DNA of 64,000 nt from Clostridium sp. TW13 (lineage in GTDB: Bacteria; Bacillota; Clostridia; Clostridiales; Clostridiaceae), in the NCBI RefSeq assembly GCF_024345225.1, contig NZ_BROD01000001.1, positions 3,358,362-3,422,361 of the forward strand, read 5' to 3'. Positions 1 through 9,135 of this stretch are shown piece by piece (position 1 is the stretch's first letter; every line of letters begins with the position of its first letter). Below the pieces are notes generated by a model that did not search any database, was not told the DNA's origin, and saw nothing but the letters and a program-made list of their open reading frames with translations. The translations under genes and the position numbers were made by a program.

Positions 1-1021
1 AGATCTTAAGTCCTTTTGCTTTAAGTCTCTTAAGCATACCTTGTGGATCTGGGAATACTCTCTTATCCCATTGAAAGTTACACCAGTTATAGTCCTTCAT
101 CCAGAAGCAGTCAAAGTGGAATACTTCTAGTGGTATATCTCTTTCTGCCATTCCATCAACAAAACTAGTAACTGTTTCTTCATCATAATTTGTTGTAAAT
201 GATGTTGTTAGCCATAAGCCATAAGTCCATGCTGGAGGTAATGCTGGTTTTCCTGTTAAAGTTGTATAGTTTTCAATAACTTCCTTCATGCTATCTCCAC
301 CAATTATGAAATAATCTAGAGATTCACCTGGAACGCTAAATTGAACCTTTGTAACTTTTTCTGATCCTACTTCGAAAGATACTTTTCCTGGATCATTTAC
401 AAAAACACCATAGCCTTTGTTAGTCATATAGAATGGTATATTTTTATAAGATTGTTCTGTACTTGTACCACCATCTTCATTCCATATATCAACTGTTTGA
501 CCATTCTTAACAAATGGACTAAATCTTTCACCTAAACCATATACTAATTCGCCTACGGATAGACTTAATTGTTCTCTCATAAACACTTCTTTTTCATCAG
601 TTACTATATAAGCAGCATTTCTATTCCCAGTGAAAGTTAATCTTTCTTCACCTCTTAAGAATTCCATTAACCAGTTTTCTTTATTAATTTTAGCTGTTAA
701 GTTACCTGATTTAAATGTCACTTCATTTTCTAAGTCATTTATTTCAACTTTAGTAGATTTATCTTCATTAAGTTCAAATTCAGTGGCTTTTTGATTTATC
801 CCCATATAATGATAAGCTTGAACTCTTATTACATTCTTTAATGGTGATGATATTTTATATGTTATTACGGGCCCACCTAATGTGTCCCCTCTTTGTGTAA
901 TCTTACGACATGGAGAATACATTGTTAAAACATTATCTTCTATTTTTGTGCTATATACTTCAGCTGGACTTGATACTTGATATCCATCTTTGTTTAGCCA
1001 GCAACCGTTACTAAATTTCAT
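1..1021 (-). CDS. yicI: GH31 alpha-xylosidase, N-terminal part (cut by window start)
   Basis: Partial gene; the first 340 codons are visible and the 3' end lies outside the window. The protein begins MKFSNGCWLNKDGYQ and contains the GH31 N-terminal beta-sandwich followed by the start of the catalytic barrel. The stretch FHFDCFWMKDYNWCNF near residue 310 is very close to the same segment of E. coli YicI, which helps form the sugar subsite. The catalytic aspartates lie downstream and cannot be seen. YicI-type enzymes are intracellular and release alpha-1,6-linked xylose from isoprimeverose and xyloglucan oligosaccharides. No signal peptide is seen. The start has GGAGTG a few bases upstream. It is last in a leftward set of regulator, binding protein and permeases, which suggests the imported sugars are xyloglucan-type. 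That substrate is inferred. Confidence 0.9.
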   Translation of the reverse strand, partial: MKFSNGCWLNKDGYQVSSPAEVYSTKIEDNVLTMYSPCRKITQRGDTLGGPVITYKISSPLKNVIRVQAYHYMGINQKATEFELNEDKSTKVEINDLENEVTFKSGNLTAKINKENWLMEFLRGEERLTFTGNRNAAYIVTDEKEVFMREQLSLSVGELVYGLGERFSPFVKNGQTVDIWNEDGGTSTEQSYKNIPFYMTNKGYGVFVNDPGKVSFEVGSEKVTKVQFSVPGESLDYFIIGGDSMKEVIENYTTLTGKPALPPAWTYGLWLTTSFTTNYDEETVTSFVDGMAERDIPLEVFHFDCFWMKDYNWCNFQWDKRVFPDPQGMLKRLKAKGLKI

Positions 1022-1280
1022 ACTATCACTCCTTAATTATGATTTCTTATCATGATTTTATTATACAAATTAGCCATGTAACCGTATACCACATAAATTT
1101 TATATATTTTATTGTGATAATTACATACAAAGAATTATGTGTTAATATATCTACTTAAAATATAAAATAAATTTCACTTCCTTTCATTCATTATATTATC
1201 ATCACTTTATTTCAAAGTATTGTTGTTTCTTGACTTGTTTTTGGCAATTATTATCTTTATAAAATTTTACTCTACCTTAT

Positions 1281-2111
1281 TTAAAATTGTTTTCTATATC
1301 TCGCTGGAGTAACTTTATAGCACTTTTTAAAAACTTCAATAAATGATTTCACATTAGGGAAACCATTATTTAAAGCAACTTCAGTAATAGATGAATCACT
1401 ATTTATGATTTCTCTATGAGCATGATATAGTCTTATTTCATTTAGGTAGTTGTAGAAGGTTTCCCCTGTTGTTTTCTTGAAAAATCTGCAAAAATAATTA
1501 GGAGTCATAGCTACTTCATCTGCTATATTTTCAAGTGAAATAGTGTTTTCATAATTTTCCTCCATATATGTAATTACCTTTTTAATATTTTGCAAACTCT
1601 TCTCTTCATATCTACTATAATTAATTTCTTGTTTTTTCTTTTTACATTCTTTTAATAAAACACTACATATCTGTCTTAAACAAATTGATATCTCAAGTGA
1701 ATAAAATTCTTCTTGTTTTTCATATAATTCAGCGCATTTTATAATTAAATTCCTTACTTTATCTTGAGCCTTCTTGTTATCTGTAAAATCAAAATAATAC
1801 GAATCAATATCTGAGCAATATTCTCTTAGCAAATTATAAGATAATAGGATAGTAATAGAACACATCTTATTTCTATCTTGTGCATCAGTTTCGTGTAACT
1901 CTCCACTGTTTACAAAAAAAAAGTTTCCTGCTAAAACTTCTACTTTATTGCCATTGATCTTACCTTCAATAGTTCCCTCTAGAACTAAATCAAATTCAAG
2001 ATTTTTATGCCAATGAACTGGATAATGACAATTTCCACCTTCTGATTTTCGTATATAAATTTTAGCCGGGATTATATCATCATTCTCTATTTTCTCCTGA
2101 TAATAATTCAT
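1281..2111 (-). CDS. AraC-family transcriptional regulator with cupin sensor domain
   Basis: This 276-residue protein has an N-terminal cupin-like sugar-sensing domain (roughly residues 15-110, with an H-W-H motif) and a C-terminal AraC DNA-binding domain with two helix-turn-helix units (roughly 175-276; signature MTPNYFCRFFKKTTGETF and the terminal VTPARYRK). An earlier in-frame ATG at 2123 overlaps the GGAGGT ribosome site, so the ATG at 2111 is the better start. The gene lies between the transporter binding-protein gene and the alpha-xylosidase, both on the same strand. It is probably the local activator of the glycan locus. A 19 bp perfect inverted repeat sits just upstream (2134-2174). 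The inducer is unknown. Confidence 0.88.
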   Translation of the reverse strand: MNYYQEKIENDDIIPAKIYIRKSEGGNCHYPVHWHKNLEFDLVLEGTIEGKINGNKVEVLAGNFFFVNSGELHETDAQDRNKMCSITILLSYNLLREYCSDIDSYYFDFTDNKKAQDKVRNLIIKCAELYEKQEEFYSLEISICLRQICSVLLKECKKKKQEINYSRYEEKSLQNIKKVITYMEENYENTISLENIADEVAMTPNYFCRFFKKTTGETFYNYLNEIRLYHAHREIINSDSSITEVALNNGFPNVKSFIEVFKKCYKVTPARYRKQF

Positions 2112-2133
2112 ATTTACCTCCATATTTATTGAG

Positions 2134-2174
2134 ACTTACCTTTTCTATATTTTGTAAATATAGAAAAGGTAAGT
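2134..2174. promoter_or_regulatory. 19 bp perfect inverted repeat in the AraC gene leader
   Basis: Bases 2134-2152 (beginning ACTTACCTTTTC) and 2156-2174 are exact reverse complements with a 3-base loop. It ends 23 bases before the chosen AraC start codon. Neither side carries a T-run, so it is not a standard terminator. It could be an operator or an mRNA leader hairpin shielding the ribosome site; which is undecided. Confidence 0.7.
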
Positions 2175-2245
2175 TATTAATACTGTTAATTATTAAAAGT
2201 ACGTAATTTTCTAAATATCAATGCAAGTATTAATCCAATATATAT

Positions 2246-2338
2246 TTATGTAGAAGTGTTCCATCTAAATGTTGGTGAAAAAAATGTCGAATTTTTGTAA
2301 CTTGTCCAACAACATTATTATGGAACAGTTCTATACGA
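2246..2338. repeat. Dispersed palindromic repeat, family 1, copy 1
   Basis: A short element with imperfect terminal inverted repeats: the left end carries GTGTTCCATCTAAATGTTGG and the right end, reverse-complemented, reads TATAGAACTGTTCCAT followed by TAATGTTG. The interior carries TGTCGA and a poly-T stretch, then CTTGTCC. The same architecture recurs near 9244 and 35258. It has no coding capacity and resembles a MITE. It lies beyond the terminator of the binding-protein gene, before the AraC gene. Confidence 0.75.
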
Positions 2339-2492
2339 ATACTAGCTATATATATCCTATACATCAAAGTGCAGAAACTTTTTACAGCATACATATATAA
2401 AGATTAATTAACCTGCCAACAACATATGCACTTGCTCAAATAACAGCATTCCAAAATACAAAAATCAATGAAACTTTAAAATATAATTAATT
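2339..2492. other. Intergenic stretch without a recognised gene
   Basis: Between repeat copy 1 and the binding-protein terminator there is no ORF with a start and ribosome site. On the + strand a stop-to-stop reading of about 30 codons (2400-2487, containing LPTTYALAQITAFQNT) has no start codon. It could be a gene remnant, but I do not recognise it. Confidence 0.3.
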
Positions 2493-2532
2493 ATAAAAAA
2501 ACTTGGTTAAAGTTATTACCTTAACCAAGTTT
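2493..2532 (-). terminator. Intrinsic terminator after the sugar-binding protein gene
   Basis: A 12 bp stem (AACTTGGTTAA with its complement, 2499-2510 and 2521-2532) is followed on the minus strand by a run of T residues. It lies about 45 bases after the stop at 2578. Confidence 0.85.
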
Positions 2533-2577
2533 AATATTTCAAACAGTTAATTTATATATTCTGCAACTAACCTAAAA

Positions 2578-4236
2578 TTAGTTCCATAACTTCATCTTTT
2601 CTTTTACAAGAGCAGACATTTCTTCGTTAGCTTTGTCTACATTGTAGCTCTTTAATGTTGATTGGATTTCATCCCAAGCTTTATCAAAATCTGCTGGTTT
2701 TCCAAGAATTGCTTGAGTTATAGCTTTTTGAGTATAATCATCACATTTCTTTTGGATTACTGTTAAGTCGCTATCACTTGGAATATTATATTGGTAAGCT
2801 TGACCATGTTTAGATACTCCACCTAAGTCTTTTGGTGTTGGGAATAAATCTGGCCACATTTTTACTTTGTATGCTGCTAAAGTTTCTTTTTCAGCTTTGT
2901 TGTAGTTAGCTGTATAAGTTTCTGGGCTATTTGTAGTGTAGTAATTTCCAGTTGAATCCTTAGCTCCATCTCCTCTTTCTGGGAATGGGTAAACATATTG
3001 TCCTACACCTGTTTTCTTACCGAAATCTTTATCTGTGTTCTTTTGTTTTTGAACTTCTGGTAATACTACTCTCTTACCATTTTCCATCTTGTAGTGTTTG
3101 TCTTGTATACCCCAGTTAATTAAAACTTGAGCTTCATCTGATGCCATCCAGTTAAGGAATTGGAATGCTCTATCTTTATTCTTGCTATTTGCAGAAACAC
3201 CGATTCCCCAGCCTCCGCCAAAGCCATAGTCCTTTAATGCTGGACATTTAGTGTTTGCATCTAAAGTTACTGGTAATTTAGCAAATGTTTGATCTTCTTT
3301 TCCAGCTCCAACTAAACTTGTAGTAGCTGTACCATAATCCCAAGTAGAATCTGCAATACCGATTACTTTACCTGCTGATAATTTAGCTATATATTGATCA
3401 TATTTTTGTGTAAATGATTCTGGATCTAATAATTTTTCATCATTTAATTTGTTTAACCATTTGAAGAAGTCTTTTAATTTTGGATCTGTAAATTTATATT
3501 TAGCTGTTTGAGTTGATTCATCAACTATCCATTGTCCATCATCTGGATATCCTGCTACATAACCAGCAGTATTACCAACAGTGATTAACCATCTCCAGTC
3601 ACTACCCATTAAAGATAACCCAATCTTATCTGGATGCTTAGCCTTATAATCTTTTAATGCTTTTTCAAAATCATCTAATGTCTTTACTTGTGGGTAGTTA
3701 AGTTCCTTTAATACCCCATTTTGTAATTGTAAAGTTCCACTAGTATCCCAAGGAGCTGAACTTACTCCATAAGTACCAACTGTATATATTGATGGATCCT
3801 TTTCGCTATACTTTAATCTCTTAAGTTGATCTCCGTATAACTTCTTTAGATCGTCTCCTTGCTTATCGATATAATCATTAAGTTTTAAAAGTGCTCCTGC
3901 GTCAATTAACTTTCCAGTATCACCTTTTGCATATATTAAGTCTGGATATTCTCCACTAGCAATCATTAATGGAATTGCTTGTGTATCTCCTCCAACTGGA
4001 TGAGTAATTTTTAAAGTTACACCAGTTCTTTTTGTAATCTCCTTAGCAACATCATCTGTAAATGGCATATCATCTGTTGTATCTGCTGTGAAGAATGTTA
4101 ATGTTATTGGGCTCTTGTCAAGTTCCTTTTTTGGTGTAGCACTATTGCTACTTTCGTCCTTTGAACCACAACCTACCATAGTACCAGCAACTACTGCTAC
4201 TGCTAATATAACTGATACAAGCTTTCTCTTTTTCAT
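2578..4236 (-). CDS. Sugar ABC transporter substrate-binding lipoprotein (LplA/YtcQ type)
   Basis: This 552-residue protein has a lipoprotein signal peptide ending in the lipobox VGCG (Cys near residue 23), followed by a family 1 extracellular solute-binding fold. Its length, well above the usual 420-450, is typical of the LplA/YtcQ branch used for oligosaccharides. It is the last gene of an inferred operon with the permeases at 5236 and 4341, and an intercistronic hairpin precedes it. The ribosome site is AAGGGGG. No ATPase gene lies nearby; such CUT1 systems generally borrow a shared MsmX/UgpC ATPase encoded elsewhere. The ligand is probably a plant cell-wall oligosaccharide, inferred from the neighbouring GH31 and GH3 genes. 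Confidence 0.92.
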   Translation of the reverse strand: MKKRKLVSVILAVAVVAGTMVGCGSKDESSNSATPKKELDKSPITLTFFTADTTDDMPFTDDVAKEITKRTGVTLKITHPVGGDTQAIPLMIASGEYPDLIYAKGDTGKLIDAGALLKLNDYIDKQGDDLKKLYGDQLKRLKYSEKDPSIYTVGTYGVSSAPWDTSGTLQLQNGVLKELNYPQVKTLDDFEKALKDYKAKHPDKIGLSLMGSDWRWLITVGNTAGYVAGYPDDGQWIVDESTQTAKYKFTDPKLKDFFKWLNKLNDEKLLDPESFTQKYDQYIAKLSAGKVIGIADSTWDYGTATTSLVGAGKEDQTFAKLPVTLDANTKCPALKDYGFGGGWGIGVSANSKNKDRAFQFLNWMASDEAQVLINWGIQDKHYKMENGKRVVLPEVQKQKNTDKDFGKKTGVGQYVYPFPERGDGAKDSTGNYYTTNSPETYTANYNKAEKETLAAYKVKMWPDLFPTPKDLGGVSKHGQAYQYNIPSDSDLTVIQKKCDDYTQKAITQAILGKPADFDKAWDEIQSTLKSYNVDKANEEMSALVKEKMKLWN

Positions 4237-4289
4237 GATAATCCCCCTTATAATAATTAAATTTAATATTTTTATTTATAGAAATTTTA

Positions 4290-4331
4290 TAAAAATAAGA
4301 TAATTATTAACTTCAGTTTTATTATCTTATT
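4290..4331 (-). terminator. Intercistronic hairpin with U-tract between permease and binding-protein genes
   Basis: An 11 bp stem (AATAAGATAAT and its complement, 4294-4304 and 4321-4331) is followed on the minus strand by five T residues. It lies 10 bases after the permease stop and upstream of the binding-protein gene. It may act as a partial terminator or an mRNA-stabilising stem that sets unequal expression. That role is inferred. Confidence 0.6.
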
Positions 4332-4340
4332 ATTAACCTG

Positions 4341-5222
4341 TTAACCCTTTACTGCACCTATTGTCATACCTGACACAAAGTACTTTTGAAGGAATGGATA
4401 TACCAATAATATTGGTACTGTTGTTACCATAGTAATTGCCATTTTTATTGATTCTGGGTTTGAATTAACTGTTCTAGCTGTTAAACTATGTGGATCTACT
4501 TTAGCTGATGCTGAAGCATTATCCATAACCTTCATCAATTCATATTGCAATGTTGTTAAGCCATCATTGCTCTTTGCATAAAGGTAAGTATCAAACCAAC
4601 TGTTCCATTGGCCAACTGCTATGAATAATGATACTGTAGCAATTACTGGTACACATAACGGTAATATTATTTTAAAGAATATTGTTATATCGTTTGCACC
4701 ATCTATCTTTGCTGATTCTTGAAGTGCCTCAGGCAATCCATCTATAAAAGATCTAATTATAATTACATTAAATGCACTAATTAAACCTGGTAATATATAA
4801 ACTGCAAATTTGTTTACTAATCCAAGATTTCTTATAAGCATGTATTCAGGAATTAATCCTCCACCTACATACATTGTTAAAACAAATAATACAGCTACAG
4901 CCTTGTTAAATATGAAGTCTCTTCTACTTAAAGTATAAGCTACCATAGCACTTGCTATAACACCCACTCCAGTTCCTACTACAGTTCTTAAAACTGATAT
5001 TATAAAGCCATGTGTTAGCTTACTTGTTCCGCTGAATATTTCCTTATAATTCTGCCAAGTAAACTTTCTTGGTAAAATATGAATTCCACCCTTTACTGTA
5101 TCATTGGCATCATTAAATGAAACTGCAAGAACATTTAAGAATGGGTATATTGTTATTATCGCAACCAAAATCATTATTACTATTAATACTATATCAAAAG
5201 TTGTTATCTTCCTTTTTCTCAC
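4341..5222 (-). CDS. Sugar ABC transporter permease (LplC/YtcP type)
   Basis: This 293-residue membrane protein has about six transmembrane helices and the EAA loop characteristic of binding-protein-dependent permeases (EALQESAKIDGANDITIFFK, near residue 165). It belongs to the CUT1 LplC/YtcP branch, which pairs with LplB-type permeases. The start is GTG, with AAGGGGGG upstream. It follows the partner permease by 13 bases, so the two are clearly co-transcribed. Confidence 0.92.
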   Translation of the reverse strand: MRKRKITTFDIVLIVIMILVAIITIYPFLNVLAVSFNDANDTVKGGIHILPRKFTWQNYKEIFSGTSKLTHGFIISVLRTVVGTGVGVIASAMVAYTLSRRDFIFNKAVAVLFVLTMYVGGGLIPEYMLIRNLGLVNKFAVYILPGLISAFNVIIIRSFIDGLPEALQESAKIDGANDITIFFKIILPLCVPVIATVSLFIAVGQWNSWFDTYLYAKSNDGLTTLQYELMKVMDNASASAKVDPHSLTARTVNSNPESIKMAITMVTTVPILLVYPFLQKYFVSGMTIGAVKG

Positions 5223-5235
5223 AATACGTCCCCCC

Positions 5236-6186
5236 TTACATTATTCTACCTTCGCCAGATTTTTTAGCAATTCCGTTCGCTATAAATAATAAGATTATAC
5301 TTACTACTGATTTAAACATACCAATTGCTGTACCAAATGAGTATCTAAACATTCCGATACCATAATCTAGAGCGTATTTATCTAATACAAGTGATTTATC
5401 TGCTACTATATTGTTACCTAATAACATTTGTTTTTCAAATCCTATATTAACAAGATTTCCTATACTCATTATCAATAAAACTATTATTGTTGGTCTTATT
5501 CCTGGTAATGTTATGTGTAACATCTTTTGAAATCTATTACATCCATCCATTTCAGCTGCTTCATAAAGTTCTAAGTCTATTGAAGTTATTGCTGCAAGAT
5601 AAATTATTGCATTCCAACCTGTTTCCTTCCATATATCAGAACCTGTAACTATTCCCCAAAACATATTAGGGTTGGACATAAAATTTATTGGAGAATTTAT
5701 AATGTGTAAATTCATTAATAATTCATTTATAATTCCACTTTGAGATAACATACTAACAATTATTGTTGATGCTACAACCCATGAAATAAAGTGTGGTAAA
5801 TAAGATATTGTTTGAACTACTCTCTTAAACTTTATCGCTCTTAACTCATTTAATAGCAATGCAAATAGTATAGCAAAGAATGTTCCAAAAACCAATCCTA
5901 GTAAACTCATCGCAAGTGTATTTGTTAATGATTGATAAAATGTATCCTCATGGAATAATACTTTAAAATGTTTTAAACCAACCCATTTTTGATTGAATAT
6001 TGATTTTCCTGGTCTATAATCTTGGAAAGCCATTGACCATCCAACCAATGGTATATATTTAAAAATAATTAGCCAGATTACAAATGGTAATGACATGTAT
6101 ATTAAAAATCTTTGTTCTTTTATTTTTCTAAGTGAAAAGTTATTCTTTTTCTGCTGTTTTGTTTTTACTTTAGATGTAACTTGCAT
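5236..6186 (-). CDS. Sugar ABC transporter permease (LplB type)
   Basis: A 316-residue membrane protein and the first gene of the leftward transporter operon. After a basic cytoplasmic N terminus it has about six transmembrane segments. The EAA loop is near residue 220 (ELYEAAEMDGCNRFQK). The segment WSMAFQDYRPGKS after the first helix is typical of LplB/YteP permeases for pectic or hemicellulosic oligosaccharides. It faces the GH3 gene across a 339-base divergent promoter region carrying two cre-like sites. Confidence 0.92.
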   Translation of the reverse strand: MQVTSKVKTKQQKKNNFSLRKIKEQRFLIYMSLPFVIWLIIFKYIPLVGWSMAFQDYRPGKSIFNQKWVGLKHFKVLFHEDTFYQSLTNTLAMSLLGLVFGTFFAILFALLLNELRAIKFKRVVQTISYLPHFISWVVASTIIVSMLSQSGIINELLMNLHIINSPINFMSNPNMFWGIVTGSDIWKETGWNAIIYLAAITSIDLELYEAAEMDGCNRFQKMLHITLPGIRPTIIVLLIMSIGNLVNIGFEKQMLLGNNIVADKSLVLDKYALDYGIGMFRYSFGTAIGMFKSVVSIILLFIANGIAKKSGEGRIM

Positions 6187-6241
6187 CCTTCTCCCCCATT
6201 TCTTCTTAATTTGCTTCTTCGTTCACCTTACAATGTAATTT

Positions 6242-6255
6242 TAATATCGATTACA
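6242..6255. promoter_or_regulatory. cre-like operator upstream of the transporter operon
   Basis: The minus strand reads TGTAATCGATATTA, which differs from the CcpA cre consensus TGWAANCGNTNWCA at one position. It also sits in a wider inverted repeat, AATGTAAT-N10-ATTACATT (6232-6257). It lies 56 bases before the permease start. Binding by CcpA or a related LacI-family regulator is inferred. Confidence 0.6.
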
Positions 6256-6431
6256 TTTTTCGGATACCCACAAAAATGTATATGTTTTCATATAAAAATT
6301 AGTGCTATTCCTATAAAAAAACACTAATAATTTATATAAAATCACAATAAATCTATACTTTTATATGCTATGAAGGTATATTTTTGCATGTATTAATATG
6401 TTATTTTTCCTTTAATATATAAAGTAACTTA

Positions 6432-6445
6432 TAATAACGATTACA
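6432..6445. promoter_or_regulatory. cre-like operator upstream of the GH3 gene
   Basis: The minus strand reads TGTAATCGTTATTA, differing by one base from the site at 6242 and matching the cre consensus with one mismatch. It overlaps a TATAAT hexamer at 6430-6435 that may be the -10 box of the GH3 gene, a position suited to repression. Confidence 0.6.
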
Positions 6446-6525
6446 TTGAACTATTGAATCTTACAATATTTATGTACATTCATTATTTGATTGTTATTAA
6501 GAAAAACTTTATGGAGGTTATATAT

Positions 6526-9027
6526 ATGATTAATAAAAATTCTGTTTCTGCAGGCAAATATAAAGATAGAAAGGAACCCTTAAATAAATTTTCTTATATG
6601 AATCCTCAGCTTGACTTAACTACTAGAATTAATGATCTAATTTCTAGACTAACTTTATCAGAAAAAATTAGTATTTTACCGACTAATCAAGCACCCATAG
6701 AACGCCTTAACATAAGGGAGTATCATGTAGGAGGTGAAGCTGCTCATGGAATATCAATGCCTAAAGAACCTGCCACCATATTTCCTCAGCCAATTGGATT
6801 ATCGTGCACATGGGACACAAACTTGATGAAACAGATTGGCTCTGTTATAGGAGACGAAGCTAGAATTTATTATGATAAACATAATCGAGTATTTGGGTTA
6901 ACACGTTGGGCTCCAACAATAGATATGGAAAGAGACCCTCGTTGGGGAAGAACTGAAGAAGCCTATGGTGAAGACCCCTGCTTAACAGGAAAATTATCTG
7001 TTGAACTAATAAAGGGAATGCATGGCGATGATCCTTTTTATCTAAAATTTGTTCCAGCTCCAAAGCATTTTTATGCCAATAACGTTGAAGTAGGTAGAAC
7101 TTGGCTTTCTTCTTATTTGACTCCTAGAGTTAAGAATGAATATTACTTGAAAGCATTTAAACCAGCCTTTACTGAAGGGAAAGCCTATTCTATGATGACA
7201 GCTTATAATTGCATAAATGGAATTCCATGCATAGTAAATCCTGAAGTTCAAACTATCGTTAAAGATACTTGGGGTTGTAACGGTTTTATAGTATGTGATG
7301 GCGGTGATATGAGTCAAACTGTTACACATCATAAATATTACTCTTCACATGCTGAAACTATTGCTAATGCTCTTAAAGCTGGTATTGACTGCTTCACTGA
7401 TGAGGCTGAATTAGTAATCAAAGCTGCGCAAGAGGCTATAGATAAAAAGTTAATTACAGAGGCTGATATAGACAAAGCACTTACAAATATATTTAAAATT
7501 CGTTTTAGATTAGGAGAATTTGATCCTGATGAGTTGAATCCTTACTCTAATATTCCTGAAGAAGAGCTTTGTTCAGAAGAACATAATAAATTAGCCTTAG
7601 AGGCAGCAGAAGAAGCTGTGGTACTTTTGAAAAATGAAAACAACTTACTTCCTCTTCAAAGAGATAAAATAAATAAAATTGCAGTTCTAGGACCTTTAGC
7701 TGATGCTTTACCTAAGGGGTGGTATTCTGGAAATGTTCCATATAAAATTACTGCACTAGATGGAATAAAAACAAAGCTTCCAGATAAAGAAATTTTATAC
7801 CATAGTGGAAATGACACTATTGCTTTATATTGCGAAGAAGCAAAAAAATATCTAAGTTTATCAGGAGATTCTTTCGAAAATATTGCTTGTTCTCATAATA
7901 ACATTGAATTTGCAGATAAATTTGAAGTCTGTGATTGGGGATATAACAGCTACACCTTTAAAAACAAAACTAATAACAAATATTTGAATACAGATGACCT
8001 AACTATTGATTGTTCTTCAGAAAATATCTGGGGCTGGTATGCAAAACAGCAATTCAAAATTAAGGATTTTTATTCTGATAAATTCAAAATCAAGACTTGG
8101 AATGGTGACAATATACAGTATGAAAATACCAGTGGCTTCTTACATGTCACCAAAGGATATGAGCAAAATTTTATAAATTATAAAAATGAAGCTTCATTTA
8201 AAAAAGAAGTTATAGAAAATGGTATTGAAGAAGCAGTTAAGCTTGCAAAAGAGAGTGATGTAGCTATAGTTGTTGTTGGAAATCATCCTTTAATCAATGC
8301 AAAAGAAGAAATTGATAGACCAGATATCGAACTTCCAACTTATCAAGAAAAACTTATAAAAGCTGTACATGCTGCAAATCCTAATACAATAGTGGTAGTT
8401 ATCAGTGGATATCCTTTCGCTATTAATTGGGTTAATGATAATATTCCTGCAATAATTTACACAGCTCATGGCTGCCAGGAACTAGGTAATGCTTTAGCTA
8501 ATAGTATTTTTGCTGATTATAATCCTGCAGGAAGACTTAGCATGACTTGGTATAAAAACTTAGACACTATGCCTGATATAAATGATTATGACATAATCAA
8601 CGGTAAGAGAACCTATATGTATTTTGAAGAAGATCCTCTTTATCCATTTGGTCATGGTTTATCATACTCAACCTTTAAGTATAGCAATTTAAATATAGAA
8701 TCAAATTCAATCAGTGCTGGTGATAAAGTTTTAGTTACCTTTGATTTAACTAATACTAGCGATATAGCTGGAGATGAAGTACCTCAAATGTATGTGCATC
8801 TTCCTTCTAATAGAATTAAACGTGCTAACAAGCAACTAGTTGACTTTACAAGAATCCATTTGTCTTCAGGTGAAACTGCAAATGTTACATTTACTTTAAA
8901 ATCCGAAGATTTAATGTACTGGAATGAAGAAATAAATGATTTTTCATTAGAAAAAGGCTTTGCCGAGATTATTATTGGCAGTTCTTCAGCTAATATTAAG
9001 TTGCAACAATCAATAACAGTACAATAA
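6526..9027 (+). CDS. GH3 family beta-glycosidase (beta-xylosidase/beta-glucosidase) with central insertion
   Basis: This 833-residue enzyme starts at the ATG preceded by GGAGG; an upstream in-frame ATG at 6454 lacks a ribosome site and lies next to the operator. The N-terminal barrel carries the GH3 signatures DPRWGRTEEAYGEDP, the APKHF lysine-histidine pair and the nucleophile Asp258 in IVCDGGDM. The alpha/beta sandwich begins near residue 365 (VVLLKNENNLLPL), and a fibronectin type III-like domain ends the protein. About 115 extra residues (roughly 432-550) interrupt the sandwich where other GH3 enzymes carry PA14; here the segment is rich in Tyr, Trp and Asn with repeated KYL motifs. No signal peptide is seen, so it is intracellular. 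The exact sugar specificity cannot be read from sequence. Confidence 0.93.
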   Translation: MINKNSVSAGKYKDRKEPLNKFSYMNPQLDLTTRINDLISRLTLSEKISILPTNQAPIERLNIREYHVGGEAAHGISMPKEPATIFPQPIGLSCTWDTNLMKQIGSVIGDEARIYYDKHNRVFGLTRWAPTIDMERDPRWGRTEEAYGEDPCLTGKLSVELIKGMHGDDPFYLKFVPAPKHFYANNVEVGRTWLSSYLTPRVKNEYYLKAFKPAFTEGKAYSMMTAYNCINGIPCIVNPEVQTIVKDTWGCNGFIVCDGGDMSQTVTHHKYYSSHAETIANALKAGIDCFTDEAELVIKAAQEAIDKKLITEADIDKALTNIFKIRFRLGEFDPDELNPYSNIPEEELCSEEHNKLALEAAEEAVVLLKNENNLLPLQRDKINKIAVLGPLADALPKGWYSGNVPYKITALDGIKTKLPDKEILYHSGNDTIALYCEEAKKYLSLSGDSFENIACSHNNIEFADKFEVCDWGYNSYTFKNKTNNKYLNTDDLTIDCSSENIWGWYAKQQFKIKDFYSDKFKIKTWNGDNIQYENTSGFLHVTKGYEQNFINYKNEASFKKEVIENGIEEAVKLAKESDVAIVVVGNHPLINAKEEIDRPDIELPTYQEKLIKAVHAANPNTIVVVISGYPFAINWVNDNIPAIIYTAHGCQELGNALANSIFADYNPAGRLSMTWYKNLDTMPDINDYDIINGKRTYMYFEEDPLYPFGHGLSYSTFKYSNLNIESNSISAGDKVLVTFDLTNTSDIAGDEVPQMYVHLPSNRIKRANKQLVDFTRIHLSSGETANVTFTLKSEDLMYWNEEINDFSLEKGFAEIIIGSSSANIKLQQSITVQ

Positions 9028-9135
9028 TAACTTTCCAAAATTTATTGTTTAGCTATTACTTATATGTAAATTCTAACGAAGCTCATTTAAAATAGATAAT
9101 TTTTAATACAGTAATTTAATTAGAAATTATAAAAA

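Noticed and set aside
2284-2291. Spo0A box (TGTCGAA)
   Set aside because: It lies inside family 1 repeat copy 1 and far from a promoter; the related copy 2 only partly keeps it.
2400-2487. Gene remnant reading LPTTYALAQITAF
   Set aside because: No start codon or ribosome site and no recognisable family; kept only as a note.
6454-6525. Upstream start for the GH3 gene
   Set aside because: The extra 24 codons have no ribosome site and begin next to the cre-like operator and probable -10 box, whereas the ATG at 6526 has GGAGG.
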